Assembly: GCA_007115975.1 (NCBI GenBank)
Contig: SKJJ01000059.1
Span: 1 to 33,124 of the forward strand
Source of the DNA: Chitinispirillum sp.
GTDB lineage: Bacteria > Fibrobacterota > Chitinivibrionia > Chitinivibrionales > Chitinispirillaceae
Reading direction: 5' to 3'
DNA length: 33,124 nt
Below are positions 8,124-17,033 of this stretch, in pieces. Numbering within the stretch: position 1 is the stretch's first letter; every line of letters begins with the position of its first letter. The position numbers were made by a program, and so were the translations under genes. Below the pieces are notes generated by a model that was not told the origin of the DNA, made no database searches, and was given only the letters and a program-made list of their open reading frames with translations.

Positions 8124-9102
8124 TCAGCTTTCCCCACCACCACGCATTTGACTTGTACCACTCAATCGTCATCTTTATCCCATCCTCAAACGAAACCGCA
8201 GGGCTCCAACCCAGGTCCTTTTTTATCTTTGAGGCATCAATGGCATATCGTCTGTCATGACCAAGCCTGTCATCAACAAACTTTATAAGAGATTCAGGTT
8301 TGCCAAGTTCCTGCAAAATAGTTTTGACAATCCAAATATTTTGTTTCTCGTTATTTCCCCCGATATTATATACCTCACCCGGGCTCCCCTTGAGCATAAC
8401 GGTTTCCACTGCTTTGCAGTGATCGACCACATAGAGCCAGTCCCTCACATTTAATCCATCTCCATAAACCGGCAGCGGTTTATCGTTCATGGCATTTGAA
8501 ATCATAAGAGGGATCAGTTTTTCAGGATACTGCAATGGCCCGTAGTTATTAGAGCAGCGGGTGATGATGGCAGGAAATCCGAATGTTTCAAAATATGAGC
8601 GTACAAGCAGGTCACTTCCTGCCTTGCTTGCCGAGTAGGGGCTGTTGGGAGCAAGCGGTGTCTCTTCGGTGAAAAATCCTTCCGGACCCAACGATCCATA
8701 CACCTCATCGGTAGAGACGTGAACAAATCTTTTGCTGTCAAACGATCCGTTCCAGGCCAGTTTTGCAGCCTGGAGCAGAATCTGCGTCCCCAGAACGTTG
8801 GTAAGTACAAAGCGGTCCGGCCCGTCGATACTTCTGTCTACATGAGATTCAGCAGCGAAATGAACCACTATATCAAAATTGTAGTCTGCAAAAAGCTTTT
8901 CAACCGTCTCTCTGTTGCAGATATCTCCATGCTCGAATCTATAGTGGTTGTTATCTGCAATGTCGGCAAGGTTATCGGGATTACCTGCGTAGGTAAGGGC
9001 ATCAAGATTAACGATAGTGCAGTCATCTCTGCTTTCCAGTATATGCCGGATAAAATTTGATCCGATAAAACCTGCTCCACCTGTAACCAGAACTGTTTTC
9101 AT
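8116..9102 (-). CDS. rfbB: dTDP-glucose 4,6-dehydratase
   Basis: This is RfbB/RmlB, 328 residues, an extended short-chain dehydrogenase that converts dTDP-glucose to dTDP-4-keto-6-deoxyglucose. This is the second step of dTDP-L-rhamnose synthesis. The NAD-binding loop is GGAGFIG (8-14). The family motif HFAAESHVDRS spans 81-91. The catalytic set is Thr131-Asp132-Glu133 with Tyr156 and Lys160 (YSASK). The ATG overlaps the stop of rfbD by 4 bp, so the genes are translationally coupled. It is the last gene of the polysaccharide operon. The other two pathway genes (rmlA, rmlC) are not in the window. The product could also feed other deoxysugars, but the neighbouring reductase argues for rhamnose. 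Confidence 0.97.
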   Translation of the reverse strand: MKTVLVTGGAGFIGSNFIRHILESRDDCTIVNLDALTYAGNPDNLADIADNNHYRFEHGDICNRETVEKLFADYNFDIVVHFAAESHVDRSIDGPDRFVLTNVLGTQILLQAAKLAWNGSFDSKRFVHVSTDEVYGSLGPEGFFTEETPLAPNSPYSASKAGSDLLVRSYFETFGFPAIITRCSNNYGPLQYPEKLIPLMISNAMNDKPLPVYGDGLNVRDWLYVVDHCKAVETVMLKGSPGEVYNIGGNNEKQNIWIVKTILQELGKPESLIKFVDDRLGHDRRYAIDASKIKKDLGWSPAVSFEDGIKMTIEWYKSNAWWWGKLIN

Positions 9103-9977
9103 TGCGCTATCTCTCCTTTGGTTCTATTTTCAGATTGTAGAAATTTTATAAACCCATCGACCCATTGCGGCATAGTGTTTTTACCCAGCTCCTGAAGTCT
9201 CTCATTTTTCAGGACACTGAAAGGGGGCCGCTGAGCAGGTCTTGGGAATTGATCCGTGGTACAGGGCTTCACCTCAACAGGTATGGAAGCGGCCTTTAGA
9301 ATTTCAACGGCAAAGTCATACCAACTGCATTCGCCTTCGCTTGTACAATGAAAAATCCCCCGTTGATCACCTTTCATGATTGTTAGTACCTGTTTGCACA
9401 CATCCACCGTCCAGGTTGGAGTGCCAATCTGATCAGCTACAACGTTAAGTGGCTGGTTAAGATCTTTATTCTTTAAAGCCGCTCTTCGTATTGTCTTTAC
9501 AAAATTCGAGCCATTATTTCCGTATAACCAGGCAATCCTGAAGATCATGTGGTTATCCAAGATATCTGCTATGTTCTTTTCACCTTGTAGTTTTGATCTG
9601 CCGTAAGCGGTTGCAGGTGAAGGTTGATCGTTTTCAGTATACGGCCTTGACCCCAATCCGTCAAAAACGTAATCGGTGCTGAAATGAACCAAAAGGGAAT
9701 CGGTTTGCTGTGCACACAGCGCAAGATTGCGCGGACCGGATGCATTGAGTTCAAAAGCCAGGTGTTCCTGCGTTTCACAAAGATCCACGTTTGTAAATGC
9801 AGCGCAGTTCACGATAACTTGCGGTGCACAGGATGTAACGATTGGCAGCAGTTGTTTTTGATCGGTTATATCCACCTGCGGATAATCCAGAGCGGTTACA
9901 TCGTGACCTCCCTTTTTGCAGAGAGTGGTAAAATCAGAACCCAGTTGACCACCGCAACCAATCACCAGTACTTTCAT
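9099..9977 (-). CDS. rfbD: dTDP-4-dehydrorhamnose reductase
   Basis: This is RfbD/RmlD, 292 residues, which reduces dTDP-4-dehydro-L-rhamnose to dTDP-L-rhamnose with NAD(P)H. The nucleotide loop is GCGGQLG (7-13). The family motif STDYVFDG is at 100-107, and the active-site Tyr125 and Lys129 lie in YGRSK. The length is usual for the family. It starts 21 bp after the SLBB-FecR-LCP gene and overlaps rfbB by 4 bp. Its place inside a Wza/Wzc operon suggests the exported polymer contains rhamnose. Confidence 0.96.
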   Translation of the reverse strand: MKVLVIGCGGQLGSDFTTLCKKGGHDVTALDYPQVDITDQKQLLPIVTSCAPQVIVNCAAFTNVDLCETQEHLAFELNASGPRNLALCAQQTDSLLVHFSTDYVFDGLGSRPYTENDQPSPATAYGRSKLQGEKNIADILDNHMIFRIAWLYGNNGSNFVKTIRRAALKNKDLNQPLNVVADQIGTPTWTVDVCKQVLTIMKGDQRGIFHCTSEGECSWYDFAVEILKAASIPVEVKPCTTDQFPRPAQRPPFSVLKNERLQELGKNTMPQWVDGFIKFLQSENRTKGEIAQ

Positions 9978-9998
9978 AGCAGTTTATCCCCTCACTGT

Positions 9999-11567
9999 TC
10001 AAAACAGATTTCTTGACAACTCCAACTGAGGCTCATAACAGGTCTTGTTTCTTCTCTGAATCGATGTAACTGGAAGATCGTGATGAAGAAACGCCCATGC
10101 CGGCCTTTCTCTGAATCGGCTATACTGATTCATAATATCCGATGGGATGAAATTTGTTTCAATATTTGTTATAAGCTGGTCTGCAAGCAGTGCAGTAATC
10201 ACAATATTCTCCTTCCTTAATCCCTCAAAGAGATTTCTGAACACAGCGATCTGGCGCCTTTTGCTGTCTTCATATCCCGATATCTCCGGAGAGACAAACA
10301 GTGCCAGTTGTTCCTGATTAAGCTTGCTCTCCCCGGAAGGGAGATTAAGTTCAGAAGCAGCCACAGGATCGAGGTACACTTCTAATCCACCCAGAGCAGC
10401 TGCTGTACGCATAATATCACTTCTGTTCATCACCACATACTTAGGTATCTGGATATTTAACACCTTTTCAATCAGAATACTTACCAACATCGGTCCGCCA
10501 TAAAGAAATGCTTCATCAAGAGTTGAGAAGCCGTGTACAAACTGTTCGACTATAAGTGAGGGGGGTATTGGTACCACATTAACCGTGCCGGTTTCAAATT
10601 GTGTACTTATCATAAAAAAGGTGTGTGGAAGGCCGCAGAAGAGAACGTTCAGTGGCATGTTTCTGGTCATGTACCGCCTCCTCTCCTCTTCGATGGGAGT
10701 AAACCGTCCGCTCACATCATCTTCACCTCTGATACCGGTAATCTGAAAAGGGCGACCGTCTTCGTATATTGTTACCATCTGTCCGGAGATTATATTTATC
10801 GCCTCACTTCCATCAAGCCTTTCCAGGTAAATAAGGCCATCCATATTGTTTATCACAAGGTGGTCACCCCGTATGGAAACAAAGAAATCAGCACCGGTTC
10901 CACCAACGGTTAGTTCAGCAAAAGGGGTAGTGATCACGTAGGATTCTCTCTTCTCAGTGAGCGCTATCTTATACCAGCATAACCCTGATCTTTGAAACAG
11001 TTCTATCTGTGGCCGGTCACCATCACCCACTGCGATTTTATCGATCACCACTTCAGAGAAGTTATCGAGATTAACTCTTGCTTCGGTGCCAATTGAAAGT
11101 TCTGCCTGTGATGCGGCCTCTGTCTGAACACGGTCTCCTTCACTGAGCATAACCCCCTCTGCCTGAGGCAGCACCCGGCCGTCACGACTGACAAGTGTTA
11201 TTTCACCAAGGAAAAACTCCACCCGCACAACAGGCTCGTTTCTCAACCCCACAGGGGCCTCAAGTGCATTTACCTGCAAAATGCCGTTTTCCGAGACTCG
11301 GCTTACAAGAGAGAAAGAGGCAAGGTCGGAATTATTTCTTATCCCCGCAGCATGCAGAAGCTCAAATTCCGTTGTACCGTGAGGGACTTTGTAAACTCCG
11401 GGCCGTCTGACATTACCACTCACCATAACCTTGTGGGTATCCACCTGTGAAATGTTAAGGGCAGGAAAGACCGTGCGGGAAAAAGCAAGAGCCTGCCAGA
11501 TTATTCCGGCAATGAGTGTCGTGTGTAGTACAACTGCTGTAAGTTTGAATTTGTACCGTCTGGCCAT
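9999..11567 (-). CDS. SLBB-FecR-LCP multidomain membrane protein
   Basis: This 522-residue protein is anchored by one N-terminal helix (about 8-29), with the rest predicted to be periplasmic. Domains in order: an SLBB-like segment (about 45-100, VMVSGNVRRPGVYKV), as found in polysaccharide export proteins; a FecR-type domain (about 142-275, from EGDRVQTE); and an LCP (LytR-CpsA-Psr)-like domain (about 305-470). The LCP call rests on LNVLFCG, LYGGP, ALGGLEVYLD (391-400) and RRQIAVFRNL (437-446). LCP enzymes attach polymers from lipid carriers to the cell wall. The usual acidic/Arg cluster after strand one is replaced here (GLPHTFFMIS) and the usual PRD is PPS, so catalysis is doubtful. It lies 27 bp after the Wzc gene. 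A polymer-binding or anchoring role is likely, but that is inference. Confidence 0.75.
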   Translation of the reverse strand: MARRYKFKLTAVVLHTTLIAGIIWQALAFSRTVFPALNISQVDTHKVMVSGNVRRPGVYKVPHGTTEFELLHAAGIRNNSDLASFSLVSRVSENGILQVNALEAPVGLRNEPVVRVEFFLGEITLVSRDGRVLPQAEGVMLSEGDRVQTEAASQAELSIGTEARVNLDNFSEVVIDKIAVGDGDRPQIELFQRSGLCWYKIALTEKRESYVITTPFAELTVGGTGADFFVSIRGDHLVINNMDGLIYLERLDGSEAINIISGQMVTIYEDGRPFQITGIRGEDDVSGRFTPIEEERRRYMTRNMPLNVLFCGLPHTFFMISTQFETGTVNVVPIPPSLIVEQFVHGFSTLDEAFLYGGPMLVSILIEKVLNIQIPKYVVMNRSDIMRTAAALGGLEVYLDPVAASELNLPSGESKLNQEQLALFVSPEISGYEDSKRRQIAVFRNLFEGLRKENIVITALLADQLITNIETNFIPSDIMNQYSRFRERPAWAFLHHDLPVTSIQRRNKTCYEPQLELSRNLF

Positions 11568-11594
11568 TGTATTCCCTACCCCCCATGACTCTGA

Positions 11595-14417
11595 TTAAAA
11601 CTGGTATTGATCATCACTCTCAGTTGACTCTTGTGTATCGTAATGAAGTAGCACCTCACCCTTTTCCTGCGTATGCGCTGATGTTTCACCCGGAAGAGGG
11701 CCGATGTATCTGATTTTTTCGTTGCCGCCTTCATCCTCTCGACTGCTAAACCACACATTCAGGGCAAAAAGAGCGATAAGAATCGCTGACAACAGATAAA
11801 ACAGTCCCTTTTTACCAATATCCCTGATACTACTGCCCGCTTTTGCGAGGCGCATTGGAATGGAGTAGATCAGGTTCTTAAGGTTTTGTCGTATAAAGTT
11901 CTCGGTGTAAAGGCCGATTTTTCGAATTGAAAAAGGCTCCGGCGTCTCTGCTTCATAGGAGTATTTGTAGGAGTAATAGCCGTAATACCCGTAGTAGGGG
12001 TAATATCCCTTTGAGGAAGAGACGCCGTTGAGGATACCGCCGAAAATTTTTGTGCCGATTCTTGAGAGCTGAATTTTAGCCTGTTTGGCAGCTTTGACAG
12101 GAGTCCACAGTACTCGTGCCACAAACAGGCAACTGTCCATCTTTGGTGCCATAATAAGTGAGTCGCTCACTGGTAATAGCGCCGGAGAATCAAACAGAAC
12201 GATATCAGCCTCACCCCGCAGTTCACGTATCAATTGTGTGAATTTCACTGTCCCTATCAGCTCTGCGGGATTTGATGGTCTGTTACCGGAGGTGATCACA
12301 GACAAGTTTTCATATGTTGTCTTTTTAAGAATTGCACCCAGCTCAGTTTGTGACATAAGATAATCACTCAGCCCGTTCTCTTTTTCTATGGCAAAAAGCT
12401 GATGCAGTTGAGAGCGCCTCAGATCAGCATCTATCAAAATCACCTTTTTTCCATCCATTGCAAAGGTGATCGCCAGATTTGCAGCCAGAGTGGTCTTGCC
12501 CTCACCCTTAACAGCACTGCACACCATAAAGGTCTTCAGTTTATTGGCATCAATAAGATGATTGATATTGGCACGAAGCGCTCTGAATGGTTCAAGTACG
12601 TTCTTTGTTATTTCATCGGAATTTTCCACCAACGCCTTTTCTGCTTCAATAAACGGAACGATTCCCAAAAGAGGAACTCCAATATCCCGTTCCATTTGAG
12701 AGGGGTCCTTTATGCTCTGATCCAGATATTCTATTAGAAAGGCAATACATATTCCAAAAATCAGCCCGATCAATATGTTGACAAACACCTTATTGAGTTT
12801 ATAATCAGACACTGAGCGCCGTGGTTCCTGAGCGTACTCCAGCACCGAAAGATCCGACTCCTGGCTGTCCCGTCTTATTTTTGCCTCTTCGAGTCTTGTT
12901 CTCATCAGGTTAAGCGTCTGCAGAGTGCTTTCAGTGTCACGATGCAGATTTGCGTATGTCTGCTGCATCTGGGGCAATAGCAGAAGCTCACCGTTTAATC
13001 TTTCAATTATCTGCTCCTGTGTACTTCTTCTTGTGTCAAGCGATGATCGCTCAATCGTTGCATAAATGTAATTTTGCAACAGTGATTGCCGAATGGGATT
13101 GGTAACCCGGGTTTCACTTGTTGATTTTCGGGTAATCTCATTTGCAGCAACATCTTTAATGTTCTCTATCTGCTGCATAACCGTTACAACCCTGAAATGC
13201 TCCGGACTATGCTTGGCCAAAAGAGAGCTCAGCTGAAGTTCAAGCTCTTCAAGCCTGCGCTGAAAGGGCTTCTGATAAGTCATTGACTGAACCACTTCTG
13301 TCTCCTGCTGACTCATCTGGGACTGCAGCGCAACCATCCGTTCTCTGTTTTCAGAGATTTGAAGTCGTGTTGTTTGAAGCGCAAGTTCCATATCTGCAAG
13401 TTTTGATACAACCAGATTGGTTTCACTTGAAAGCGCCGCCATCTGATTGTCTTCCTTAAATATCCGCAGCCGGTCCTCTTTTTTTGACAGATCGGTCTGA
13501 AGGCTATTGACCTGGGCCTCCAGCCTCACGATCATCCTTGTCGCTTCTCTTGAGTCAACATCTCTTCGGTAGTCGATATAGGTACGGCACAACTCGTTGA
13601 GAACATCCGCTGCAAGACGGGAATCGGAGTGCCTGAAACTCATATCAATCATATCGGTTGTTTGCCCATCAACACTTCTGCGCCTCACCGATATAAACGA
13701 ACTCATATAGGAGGGGCTTACTTTTTTCTGAAGATTTTCAGATACCATAGTCAGTACGGAACTTGACTTAAGCAGATCCAGATGTGTGTAAAACATCCTG
13801 TCCCGGCTGCGAAACAGAGTAAATGATCCCTGGTTAGCGCTAAAAACATCTTTGTCCTCGGGCCGAAACAGTAACCGTGCATGTGCTGTGTAGTGCCTGG
13901 TGCTGGTCAAATAGGAGTAGCCGGAGTGCAGTGCCATTAGAAAAACAACTGCTGCTATGATATACTTTCTCCTGAAAATGACAGACAAATACTTGCCAAT
14001 GTCAAACTCCTCTTCCTCACCCTCATCAGTACTTAACGGCAGGGTTGCCGGTGCAGGCGGCTGGGTGAGCGCTTTTTCCGGTTCACTTTCCCTTACCGTT
14101 GCTTTTTCGGTCCCGCTGTCACTTGCAGTTTGGGCATCAGCGGTACCCCTGGAATCTGACTTCTGCAACTTGTTTTGTTGCAATGGTTCATTGGGGAAAT
14201 ATTTGGGCCCGGATCTGGAATAATCGGGCTGGGAAGGGAGATCATCAGCGTACAACTGGGGCTTTTTAACGGGATCTGAAACTGATTTCTGAAATCCTCT
14301 CTGCTCATCGCCATGATCCCTTTGACCGTGTACCGTATCATCCTGATCATGAGAAGTTTTCCCCTCGTTGATTTTTTTGATTATATCACCCAGACTGAAT
14401 TTTCTTTTCTTGCTCAT
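11595..14417 (-). CDS. Wzc-like polysaccharide co-polymerase / BY-kinase with extra C-terminal membrane helix
   Basis: This 940-residue protein regulates polymer length and export. It has a polar N-terminal extension of about 150 residues, TM1 (about 150-170), a periplasmic Wzz region with long coiled coil (about 285-520) and TM2 (about 540-565). A cytosolic bacterial tyrosine-kinase domain follows, with Walker A GEGKTT (Gly640-Lys641-Thr642-Thr643) and Walker A' ILIDADLRR (Asp663, Asp665). Walker B is IVLFDSPAL. A tyrosine cluster (11 Tyr within about 18 residues, around 803-822) follows the kinase, as in Wzc autophosphorylation tails. Unlike Wzc it does not end there. A further helix (about 869-890) and a polar 48-residue tail follow, which would put the C-terminus in the periplasm. 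The ATG overlaps the stop of the AAA ATPase gene by 4 bp. Confidence 0.9.
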   Translation of the reverse strand: MSKKRKFSLGDIIKKINEGKTSHDQDDTVHGQRDHGDEQRGFQKSVSDPVKKPQLYADDLPSQPDYSRSGPKYFPNEPLQQNKLQKSDSRGTADAQTASDSGTEKATVRESEPEKALTQPPAPATLPLSTDEGEEEEFDIGKYLSVIFRRKYIIAAVVFLMALHSGYSYLTSTRHYTAHARLLFRPEDKDVFSANQGSFTLFRSRDRMFYTHLDLLKSSSVLTMVSENLQKKVSPSYMSSFISVRRRSVDGQTTDMIDMSFRHSDSRLAADVLNELCRTYIDYRRDVDSREATRMIVRLEAQVNSLQTDLSKKEDRLRIFKEDNQMAALSSETNLVVSKLADMELALQTTRLQISENRERMVALQSQMSQQETEVVQSMTYQKPFQRRLEELELQLSSLLAKHSPEHFRVVTVMQQIENIKDVAANEITRKSTSETRVTNPIRQSLLQNYIYATIERSSLDTRRSTQEQIIERLNGELLLLPQMQQTYANLHRDTESTLQTLNLMRTRLEEAKIRRDSQESDLSVLEYAQEPRRSVSDYKLNKVFVNILIGLIFGICIAFLIEYLDQSIKDPSQMERDIGVPLLGIVPFIEAEKALVENSDEITKNVLEPFRALRANINHLIDANKLKTFMVCSAVKGEGKTTLAANLAITFAMDGKKVILIDADLRRSQLHQLFAIEKENGLSDYLMSQTELGAILKKTTYENLSVITSGNRPSNPAELIGTVKFTQLIRELRGEADIVLFDSPALLPVSDSLIMAPKMDSCLFVARVLWTPVKAAKQAKIQLSRIGTKIFGGILNGVSSSKGYYPYYGYYGYYSYKYSYEAETPEPFSIRKIGLYTENFIRQNLKNLIYSIPMRLAKAGSSIRDIGKKGLFYLLSAILIALFALNVWFSSREDEGGNEKIRYIGPLPGETSAHTQEKGEVLLHYDTQESTESDDQYQF

Positions 14418-15265
14418 CGATACTGTTCCTGCATATCTTCCAAAATGAGCTCTAAATCTTCTTTTCTGATTTCATCCAGATTTTGGGCAAATCCGAACTG
14501 AAGAGCTATTTTACAGATGCGGTTAACCATTCTTGGCACACCGCCGGTACAACGAAAAATCAGCTCCAGAGCAAGGCTGGTGAAAATAGTTGTCTGTTCC
14601 ATTCCTGCCACGCGCAACCGGTGCTGGATATAATTGACGGTCCCGTTGTAGTCGAGATTGTTAAGGTGAAAGCGCAAAAAAATTCTCTGATCGACCTGGG
14701 GAAGACGCCTGATTTTTTCCCTCAGTTCAGGTTGCCCCACAACAAATATGGTCATATAATTTTCATTGCCCGAGCCGATATTGGTAAGGTTCTTTATCTC
14801 ATCAAGTACTCCATCCTCTATCTGCTGCGCCTCATCAAGAACAATTACAAGATGTCTTTTCTCCTCGAAAAAGAGTGTCTCAAGCTGTTTTTTTAAATAG
14901 CTGGTTAAAGCATACTTGTCATTTCTTTGAGGAATATCACTCTCCATCAATGCCAGTCGTGGGTCACGGAAAGTAATTCTGTGTACAATATCGTAGAGAA
15001 TATCGGTAAACTGAAATGATGAGTTGTCAAAGCTTATCACCTCAAAACTATGTCGGTTAAGAGAGTTGGAGAGCACATTTTTGGTTATGGTCTTTCCGGA
15101 CCCTACTTCTCCGGTCAGCAAACCCATATTCATGTTCCAGTCGTTTACAATATAGAGCATCCTGTCAAGGGCTTCCCGGTGATCCTCGCTTTCAAAGAAA
15201 AAGCGTGTATCACACAGCTCCTCAAATGGTTTTTCCTTAAGATTCCAGTGCAAAAGATAGCTCAT
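14414..15265 (-). CDS. ExeA/GspA-like AAA ATPase of polysaccharide locus
   Basis: This 283-residue AAA ATPase is of the ExeA/GspA class. Walker A is GEVGSGKT (52-59). Walker B is VIVLDEAQ (140-147), with Asp144 and Glu145. The N-terminal signature WNLKEKPFE (7-15) is typical of ExeA proteins and of the secretion ATPase found in exosortase/PEP-CTERM polysaccharide loci. I chose the ATG at 15265 because the family begins right there. A TTG 11 codons upstream would overlap the preceding gene. No C-terminal peptidoglycan-binding domain is present, unlike full-length ExeA. It lies 10 bp after the MinD-like gene and overlaps wzc by 4 bp. It probably powers or assembles the export machine; the exact role is unknown. 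Confidence 0.88.
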   Translation of the reverse strand: MSYLLHWNLKEKPFEELCDTRFFFESEDHREALDRMLYIVNDWNMNMGLLTGEVGSGKTITKNVLSNSLNRHSFEVISFDNSSFQFTDILYDIVHRITFRDPRLALMESDIPQRNDKYALTSYLKKQLETLFFEEKRHLVIVLDEAQQIEDGVLDEIKNLTNIGSGNENYMTIFVVGQPELREKIRRLPQVDQRIFLRFHLNNLDYNGTVNYIQHRLRVAGMEQTTIFTSLALELIFRCTGGVPRMVNRICKIALQFGFAQNLDEIRKEDLELILEDMQEQYR

Positions 15266-15275
15266 AACGCAGTAG

Positions 15276-16181
15276 TCAATTCCGTGTAAGGTTAACAAGA
15301 TTTCTGGTTATTGATTCAAAACATCCGGCAGATGCTCCCTGAGGATTGAGCACGACCGGTTTCATCGCTTTTGCCGCAGCGCGAACCTCATGGGAAAAAG
15401 CCACATACCCAATATAATACAACTTGATAGAAAGATACTTTTTTACAATCATTGAAAACCGTTCTCCAACCTTTATGTCCTCTTTTTCCCTCACCATATT
15501 CACAATAAGAAAGGTCTTCCTGCCACGGAGCCACTCCTTCATCACCCTTGCCTCAGAAGGAAAATCTTTTGCGAGCAGAATCAAAAGTTCATCAATAGTA
15601 ACCGAACCCCTTGGTGATTTGGGGTTAGTCAAAGAGCGTATGGCATTTTGAATATCCCTTCTCCCCGGAAACAACCGCAGTAACCCTCTGACAATACCGC
15701 TTTTCAGAAAACCATACGCATTCTCAATTGAAAGCGGTAGCCCGTCAATAACAACAATACTGTTGGTAAAGGCTGCAAAAAAATCAGTTACATTGAAGTC
15801 ACTTCCTGCTCCCAGATCGACAATGACATAATCGGCACTCATTTTTCTCAGATGATTGAGGATTTTCTGCTTTTGAGCATAGTTGGGATTAGACAGTTCA
15901 AGAAAATCACTTGCACCGCTTACAAGCCACGTTCCCTTTACCGCCGTCTCCAACGCCACTTCGTGAAGATTTTTTTTATTGCCGCAGATAAAATCCTGCA
16001 GCCCCAGAGCAGGCCGTTTAACACCAAGACACAGGTGAAGATTGGCGCCGCCAAGATCCGCATCGATAAACCCCACCGAATGGCCCTGCTGTGCGAGCAT
16101 GGCTCCTATATTGGCCGCAATGGTGCTTTTGCCTATGCCGCCTTTGCCACCGCCGATGGAGATAAATATTGGATCACTCAT
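15276..16181 (-). CDS. MinD/ParA-like (FlhG-type) ATPase
   Basis: This 301-residue deviant-Walker ATPase has GGGKGGIGKST (10-20) with signature Lys13 and Lys18, and Walker A' FIDADLGGANLH with Asp40 and Asp42. The DADxGGANxH pattern is that of FlhG/MinD positioning ATPases. No flagellar gene is nearby. Between wza and the ExeA-like gene it more likely positions or regulates the export complex, or acts like the ParA-like proteins of exosortase-associated loci. I chose the ATG at 16181, which opens MSDPIF just before the P-loop strand. A TTG at 16244 would add 21 residues and overlap wza by 20 bp. I see no clear amphipathic membrane-targeting helix at the C-terminus. Confidence 0.87.
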   Translation of the reverse strand: MSDPIFISIGGGKGGIGKSTIAANIGAMLAQQGHSVGFIDADLGGANLHLCLGVKRPALGLQDFICGNKKNLHEVALETAVKGTWLVSGASDFLELSNPNYAQKQKILNHLRKMSADYVIVDLGAGSDFNVTDFFAAFTNSIVVIDGLPLSIENAYGFLKSGIVRGLLRLFPGRRDIQNAIRSLTNPKSPRGSVTIDELLILLAKDFPSEARVMKEWLRGRKTFLIVNMVREKEDIKVGERFSMIVKKYLSIKLYYIGYVAFSHEVRAAAKAMKPVVLNPQGASAGCFESITRNLVNLTRN

Positions 16182-16224
16182 TGATGAATATTTTTTTTCA
16201 GGTGTACTATGTGCCGGGTTTTGT

Positions 16225-16860
16225 TTACTGAGACATCCTGTCAATTCTCAATGTTATGGTTAAGGTAAGATTCACTATTCCAAGAATGGTGGAGATCAAT
16301 CCCCAGGGGATCGAAAAAGAGTCCGGAACAAACATTGTGTCACCGGGGTAGAGCATAAACTGATTCATCTCTCTGGTTGTTCCTGAACCCCAGAGCTCAT
16401 TTCTCGCTATATCTATAATTGCACCATCACTGCGGATGATCTTGAGATCCGAACCCCTGCTTTTCTGTAAGCCACCGCTCATGGCTATTGCTTTCAATAT
16501 ATCAATTGGCTCATATATATTGTACTCACCGGTCTTCCTCACATTACCAATGATATAAATCTTGTTTGCATAGTATGATTCAATGGAGATAGAGACCACC
16601 GGATTATTAACATAGGAAGCGAGTTTGCCCTGCATTATTTTAACCAGCTGAGCAGGAGTGGTTGTCGCTGCGTCAACCTCACCGATTACCGGATAATTAA
16701 TCCTTCCATCCGGACGAATCTTGTGCCTGCCCGAAAATTCAGGATGTTCTACAACCGTAATCGAGATAACATCCCCGGCCTGAAGAATATACTCATTTAC
16801 CTGGCCATAAGACGGTATGCTCAACAGCAGCAGTAATGATATAAAAACAGTTTTTCTCAT
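16225..16860 (-). CDS. Wza-type polysaccharide export protein
   Basis: This 211-residue periplasmic/outer-membrane export protein has a signal peptide (1-19, probable cleavage after SYG). It is not a lipoprotein, since no lipobox Cys is present. A Poly_export domain (about 22-97) begins YILQAGDVISITV. One SLBB domain follows (about 98-155, with IYIIGNVRKTGEYNI). A hydrophobic C-terminal segment (about 185-205) may be the outer-membrane helix seen in Wza. It is short compared with E. coli Wza (about 380 residues, two SLBB domains), a size common in exosortase-type polysaccharide loci. The SLBB of the downstream FecR-LCP fusion might provide an additional ring layer; that is inference. The ribosome site is weak. 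Confidence 0.9.
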   Translation of the reverse strand: MRKTVFISLLLLLSIPSYGQVNEYILQAGDVISITVVEHPEFSGRHKIRPDGRINYPVIGEVDAATTTPAQLVKIMQGKLASYVNNPVVSISIESYYANKIYIIGNVRKTGEYNIYEPIDILKAIAMSGGLQKSRGSDLKIIRSDGAIIDIARNELWGSGTTREMNQFMLYPGDTMFVPDSFSIPWGLISTILGIVNLTLTITLRIDRMSQ

Positions 16861-17033
16861 AAGTTTATCTATACAAAATTAAAGAGCTGCCTATCTCTGG
16901 TTCCAACAATCAGGCTTGCAAAATAAAAAGTGCTACCATACATTTATACCACAAAATTCTAACTATGTCAATATCTTTCGAATCCCAGGCCAGCTTTTTT
17001 CAGATACACCTTATAATTTCAGACTCAAGAGTG

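Noticed and set aside
15266-15298. TTG start for the AAA ATPase at 15298
   Set aside because: The family starts at MSYL, encoded at 15265. The upstream codons overlap the preceding gene and lack a ribosome site.
14414-16181. Type II secretion or flagellar assignment from the ExeA-like and FlhG-like ATPases
   Set aside because: No secretin, pilin, GspB or flagellar gene is present; the neighbours are Wza and Wzc, so a polysaccharide role fits better.
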